Assembly: GCA_016933615.1 (NCBI GenBank)
Contig: JAFGAO010000081.1
Span: forward strand, 1 to 39,812
DNA length: 39,812 nt
Direction of reading: 5' to 3'
DNA from: Acidobacteriota bacterium
Lineage (GTDB): Bacteria > Acidobacteriota > UBA6911
The translations under genes and the position numbers were made by a program. The notes under the pieces were generated by a model. It did no database searches and was not told where the DNA came from. It worked only from the letters and a program-made list of their open reading frames with translations. The stretch's first letter is position 1. The number at the start of each line of letters is the position of its first letter. This document shows positions 37,378 through 39,812 of the stretch, piece after piece.

Positions 37378-37391
37378 GTTTCACGTGAAAC
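37378..37391. promoter_or_regulatory. parS: parS centromere site 2 (GTTTCACGTGAAAC)
   Basis: Second identical 14-bp palindrome, 29 bp centre-to-centre from site 1. Confidence 0.93.
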
Positions 37392-37588
37392 TTTGAACGC
37401 CGTTGCCGGGAATTCTGTTATTTTCAAATGGAAGTTTGTTTTTTTCTGGCAGTCTGTGTTAATCTCTTCCCCTGATCCGTATGTCTCACCGGTCCCGGTT
37501 ATTGAAGGGAATTTTATCCTTTTTCCTCCATCTAGACAGGGCGGAGGGATACAATGCGGTTTGAACCGTCTCCTGCTGAATTATTATC

Positions 37589-38362
37589 ATGGCAAAGATT
37601 ATTGCGGTAACCAATCAGAAAGGCGGCGTGGGCAAAACAACGACGGCCATCAATCTGGCTGCTGGCCTTGCCGTTGCGGATATGCGCGTTTTGGTGGTCG
37701 ATACGGATCCCCAGGCGAACTGCAGCAGCGGTCTGGGCGTCGTAAAGGGAACCGCGAAAAGCCTTTACAAGGCTTTAATAGAGGCGCAAGCGCTCGAGGA
37801 AATCATTCATGCAACGGAACTGGATAACCTGAAACTGGTACCGGCGGATAATGATCTGACCGGGGCCGTTATCGAAATGCTGGAGCTGCCTGAAAGAGAG
37901 TTTCTTCTTAAGAAACTTTTGGTGCCGCTGTTGCACCAGTTCGATTTCATCTTGATCGACAGCCCTCCTTCGCTGAACATACTCACCCTGAATGGTCTGG
38001 TGGCTGCGGATTCCGTGCTCATTCCCATTCAGTGTGAGTATTTTGCACTGGAGGGCCTTTCGGATTTGTTCGATACGCTTGCCCGCGTTCGCCGGTCCCT
38101 GAATGTCGGCCTGAACATTCAGGGCATTTTGTTGACGATGTTTGATGAAAGGACCAACCTTAGCGACCAGGTGCGGGAAGAAGTAAGGAATCATTTTCCA
38201 AACCACCTGCTCGAAACGGTCATCCCGCGCAATGTCCGCCTTGCGGAAGCTCCGAGCTTCGGGAAACCGGTTCTTCTCTACGACATTAAGTCCAAAGGCG
38301 CCGACAGTTACATCAAGTTGGCCAGGGAAATTTTAAACCATGAAAAAAAAGGTATTAGGTAG
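37589..38362 (+). CDS. parA: Chromosome-partitioning ATPase ParA/Soj
   Basis: MAKIIAVTNQKGGVGKTTTAINLAAGLA, VVDTDPQANCSSGLG, LIDSPPSLNILTLNGL. Confidence 0.97.
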   Translation: MAKIIAVTNQKGGVGKTTTAINLAAGLAVADMRVLVVDTDPQANCSSGLGVVKGTAKSLYKALIEAQALEEIIHATELDNLKLVPADNDLTGAVIEMLELPEREFLLKKLLVPLLHQFDFILIDSPPSLNILTLNGLVAADSVLIPIQCEYFALEGLSDLFDTLARVRRSLNVGLNIQGILLTMFDERTNLSDQVREEVRNHFPNHLLETVIPRNVRLAEAPSFGKPVLLYDIKSKGADSYIKLAREILNHEKKGIR

Positions 38363-39227
38363 AGGCCTGGGCGCGCTTATTCCGGAAGCCGGGGATAGGG
38401 AAGCGCCGCCGGGTGAAATCGATATCGATCGCATTGCCACCAATCCGGATCAGCCGCGGCTCCATCTGGATGAAGAAAAACTGCAGGAGCTGGCCCTTTC
38501 AATACGGGAAAATGGAATTTTGCAGCCGATCCTGGTTCGCCCCTATGGAAACGGATACCAGCTTATCGCCGGGGAACGCAGACTAAGTGCCGCACAGAGG
38601 GCGGGCTTGTTGAAAATACCGGCCGTGGTCCGGGATGTTCCGGATGACCGTCTGCTGGAGCTTGCGCTGGTTGAAAATATCCAGAGGGAGCCTCTGAGCC
38701 CGATAGAGGAAGCGCAGGCATACGAGAATCTCATCGCGGCTACCCATGCAACACAGGAAGAAGTGGCTCAAAGGCTTGGGAAAGACCGCAGTACGGTTGC
38801 GAACTCCCTGAGGCTTCTGAAACTGCCCCCGAATATCAAACGCTTGGTACAGGACGGAAAACTTTCCCCGGGTCATGCCCGCGCACTGCTTTCCTCCAAT
38901 GCGAGTGCTTCGGAGATGGGCGAAATTGCGCAGGCTATTGTCGGCAAGGGCTGGTCCGTACGGGATGCGGAACGTTGGGCTAAAAGGCGGACAAAAGAGC
39001 CGCCTCTTCCGAGAAGTAAAGATCCCAATGAAGCGGCTGCGGAGGATCGGTTGCGGCTTTCTCTCGGAACGAAAGTGGAAATACACGCTAAATCCGGCAA
39101 TAGCGGTGAAATACGCATTCATTACTTCGGCCAGGATGAATTAATGCGCATCTACGGAATATTAACCGGCACAGCCGTATCAACGGAGCAGGATTATGGG
39201 AATAGGCAAGGGAAAAAAGAGCGATGA
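38340..39227 (+). CDS. parB: Chromosome-partitioning protein ParB/Spo0J
   Basis: MKKKVLGRGLGALIP, NPDQPR, LIAGERRLSAAQRAGL, ENIQREPLSPIEEAQAY, LGKDRSTVANSLRLL; 23-bp overlap with parA. Confidence 0.97.
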   Translation: MKKKVLGRGLGALIPEAGDREAPPGEIDIDRIATNPDQPRLHLDEEKLQELALSIRENGILQPILVRPYGNGYQLIAGERRLSAAQRAGLLKIPAVVRDVPDDRLLELALVENIQREPLSPIEEAQAYENLIAATHATQEEVAQRLGKDRSTVANSLRLLKLPPNIKRLVQDGKLSPGHARALLSSNASASEMGEIAQAIVGKGWSVRDAERWAKRRTKEPPLPRSKDPNEAAAEDRLRLSLGTKVEIHAKSGNSGEIRIHYFGQDELMRIYGILTGTAVSTEQDYGNRQGKKER

Positions 39228-39633
39228 AATTGTCAGTCTTCTGGGAAAGGGAACTGAAATTTCCGGTGATATTTCCTTTTCAGGCGGAATGCGCGTGGAT
39301 GGCGCCGTCAAGGGCACGGTACGTTCCGAAGGGTCTTTAATCATTGGCCCGTCGGGCCTGATCGATGCTGAAATTAATATCCGGAATATCTCGATCAATG
39401 GAGAATTCAGGGGAATTCTTCGGGCTTCCGACCGGGTGGAGATTCACAAGGAGGGTAAAGTTTTCGGCGATATTTACTCCCCCTGCCTCATCATAGAAGC
39501 GGGCGCCACTTTTGAGGGGCGCTGCAACATGACTGAGACGGATACGGAGCCGCAGGGCAAAGATTCCTCCAAGAAAAGTGCCTACCCCGATTCCGGTCAG
39601 GACGCCGAGTCCGCTGTTGTGGATAACGATTAG
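39196..39633 (+). CDS. Bactofilin (polymer-forming cytoskeletal protein, DUF583)
   Basis: ISGDISFSGGMRVDGAVKGTVRSEGSLIIGPSGLIDAEINIRNISINGEFRG...; overlaps parB by 32 bp. Confidence 0.93.
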   Translation: MGIGKGKKSDEIVSLLGKGTEISGDISFSGGMRVDGAVKGTVRSEGSLIIGPSGLIDAEINIRNISINGEFRGILRASDRVEIHKEGKVFGDIYSPCLIIEAGATFEGRCNMTETDTEPQGKDSSKKSAYPDSGQDAESAVVDND

Positions 39634-39733
39634 AAATCAACATAACAAGACGGCACACAGCGTACTACTATAAATTTCATTATTCCTATAATACCTATAA
39701 AATACTTATTCTAAATAACTTATGGAATTTAGC

Positions 39734-39755
39734 GTCTTCAGGCGAACCTGAAGAC
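39734..39755. other. Strong hairpin GTCTTCAGG-CGAA-CCTGAAGAC without a following T-run
   Basis: Perfect 9-bp stem, 4-nt loop, about 100 bp downstream of the bactofilin stop. Confidence 0.8.
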
Positions 39756-39812
39756 CCCGGGAGATAAGCAGAAATAAAGGATGTTCTTTTAGTCCACGGA
39801 AATTTTCAAAGA

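Noticed and set aside
38340-38362. A8 tract in the parA/parB overlap as a programmed frameshift making a ParA-ParB fusion
   Set aside because: parB is in the +1 frame relative to parA, so a simple -1 slip on the A-tract would not enter parB; normal overlap/translational coupling is more likely.
1-39812. tRNA or rRNA genes
   Set aside because: No intergenic segment showed a convincing tRNA T-loop/acceptor arrangement or rRNA sequence by eye; a tRNAscan/barrnap run would be decisive.

Overview
The window is a gene-dense bacterial chromosomal segment, probably from an anaerobic Desulfobacterota/deltaproteobacterium-like organism (inferred from gene content). The left part (about 0.4-18 kb) is metabolic/accessory: a Cys-rich ferredoxin-domain protein, an HTH/nucleotidyltransferase-like protein, glmM, a left-handed beta-helix (GlmU-like) protein, an NDP-forming acyl-CoA synthetase, a BadF-type ASKHA ATPase with a single 2-hydroxyacyl-CoA-dehydratase/benzoyl-CoA-reductase-type subunit, a LarA-like racemase, a class III CoA-transferase, a divergent ThyA-fold protein, and a translationally linked corrinoid protein / Mo-W-pterin oxidoreductase / 4Fe-4S set. 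The middle (18.5-30 kb) carries dus, tatC-tatA, an S41 protease, an MltD-like transglycosylase, two MacB-type permeases, a two-subunit IorAB/CoxSL-like molybdenum hydroxylase and a DUF374-type acyltransferase. The right end is the conserved rpmH-rnpA-yidD-yidC-jag-mnmE-mnmG-rsmG-[2x parS]-parA-parB-bactofilin run, with no dnaA visible. Best leads: (i) the corrinoid/molybdopterin module divergent from a ThyA-like enzyme, (ii) a possible 2-hydroxyacid or double-cubane-type ATP-driven reductase locus, (iii) a 68-bp bipartite hairpin repeat family, one copy of which supplies the glmM stop codon, and (iv) a 110-bp MITE-like element abutting a start codon. No tRNA, rRNA, CRISPR array or transposase was recognised.
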